From an uncultured Clostridia bacterium (GTDB taxonomy: Bacteria; Bacillota; Clostridia; Oscillospirales; CAG-272), in contig CANQXN010000099.1 in assembly GCA_947627815.1 (NCBI GenBank), positions 1-6,251 on the forward strand: a stretch of DNA of 6,251 bases, read 5' to 3'. The translations under genes and the position numbers were made by a program. Positions 5,957 through 6,251 of the stretch are shown in pieces. Positions within the stretch are counted from its first letter, which is position 1. Every line of letters begins with the position of its first letter. The notes beneath the pieces are model-generated. The model saw only the letters and a program-made list of their open reading frames with translations. It was not told where the DNA came from and made no database searches.

Positions 5957-6251
5957 ATGAAACTGAAAAAAGGAATTTGTCTTATGCTTTGTCTCACTCT
6001 TTTGAGCTGTCTTTCCCCCTTGGCGGCGCTGCCTGTTTCTTCGGCGGCGTCTTTGCCCGAGGGGCAACCCATCGCCAGCGCCGCCGATTTTGAGGCGATG
6101 AGCGACACCGGCGTCTATTACCTTGCCAACGACATCGATTTTTCGGGCAAGACTTACGCGCGCAACGCCTACACCCGCTCGTTTCGCGGCGTGCTTGACG
6201 GCAACGGCCACGCGCTTTTGAACATCACGGTTTCTTCGACCGAGTCCGATG
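5957..6251 (+). CDS. Secreted, probably beta-helical surface protein, C-terminus beyond window
   Basis: Only the first 98 residues are visible. Residues 1-31 form an export signal: MKLKKG, a hydrophobic stretch, then LPVSSAA, which fits signal peptidase I cleavage. LLSC (15-18) could instead be a weak lipobox, so anchoring is undecided. Residues 38-92 (IASAADFEAM, YYLANDIDFSGK, FRGVLDGNGHALLNITV) match the wording of right-handed beta-helix or GLUG-type repeats common in large clostridial surface proteins (pattern: element, Y-x-L-x-N-D-I-D, then F-x-G-x-L-D-G-N-G). The start ATG has GAGGGGGG at 5943-5950, overlapping the stop codon of the upstream lipoprotein gene. The 12-base gap suggests co-transcription and possibly translational coupling. 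The function is unknown; polysaccharide binding, lyase activity or adhesion are all possible. The remaining sequence is needed to tell. Confidence 0.78.
   Translation, partial: MKLKKGICLMLCLTLLSCLSPLAALPVSSAASLPEGQPIASAADFEAMSDTGVYYLANDIDFSGKTYARNAYTRSFRGVLDGNGHALLNITVSSTESD

Noticed and set aside
3905..6211. A 768-codon open frame on the minus strand, the longest in the window
   Set aside because: It runs antisense to the lipoprotein gene and the 3' end of spoIIE, crosses the terminator and promoter, and has a composition typical of a mirror frame in GC-rich DNA (many G, R, A and V residues). It has no recognisable domain. The plus-strand genes have clear families, ribosome binding sites and signal peptides.

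Overview
The window looks like a GC-rich, endospore-lineage Firmicute (Clostridia, perhaps an Oscillospirales- or Christensenellales-like gut lineage). The grounds are a SpoIIE-type sporulation phosphatase, purine-rich ribosome binding sites (GGAGG/AGGGGAGG type), SigA-like promoters, and a galactokinase of the Firmicute GNHTDH type. The lineage is inference; no rRNA or other taxonomic marker is present. Nearly every base is accounted for, and both intergenic gaps are shorter than 300 bases.

Layout. Positions 3-1214 (minus) hold a galactokinase, galK, lacking only its last residues at the window edge. The 227-bp divergent intergenic region (1215-1441) carries a very good extended -10 promoter for galK, overlapped by an imperfect 30-bp inverted repeat and a tandem 10-bp repeat that look like an operator. 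It also holds a T7A7 tract and a weaker promoter facing the next gene. Positions 1442-4057 (plus) encode a SpoIIE homologue, with an N-terminal multi-span membrane region, a central cysteine-containing region and a C-terminal PP2C phosphatase. Its reading frame is broken twice, at about 1967-1990 and about 3762-3770, and the two shifts have opposite sign. Its N-terminus carries an unusual eight-copy tetrapeptide repeat. A 44-bp perfect palindrome followed by T4 (4060-4107) terminates it.

A fresh promoter (-35 TTGACG, 17-bp spacer, extended -10 TAGAAT) then drives an apparent two-gene operon of exported proteins. The first is a 561-residue lipoprotein with a six-hairpin ((alpha/alpha)6) glycoside hydrolase domain (4259-5944). 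The second starts 12 bases later: a secreted, probably beta-helical surface protein cut by the window end (5957-6251).

Functionally, galK is intracellular galactose metabolism (Leloir pathway). The operon is extracytoplasmic glycan handling, with an anchored hydrolase and a repeat-type surface protein. spoIIE sits between them with its own terminator and is not obviously related to either. The points most worth a second look are the doubly frameshifted spoIIE, its bidirectionally coding SR(D/E)A minisatellite, the galK operator-like palindrome, and a CxxH...CxxC motif in the lipoprotein. I did not find a defence system, mobile element, CRISPR array or RNA gene.
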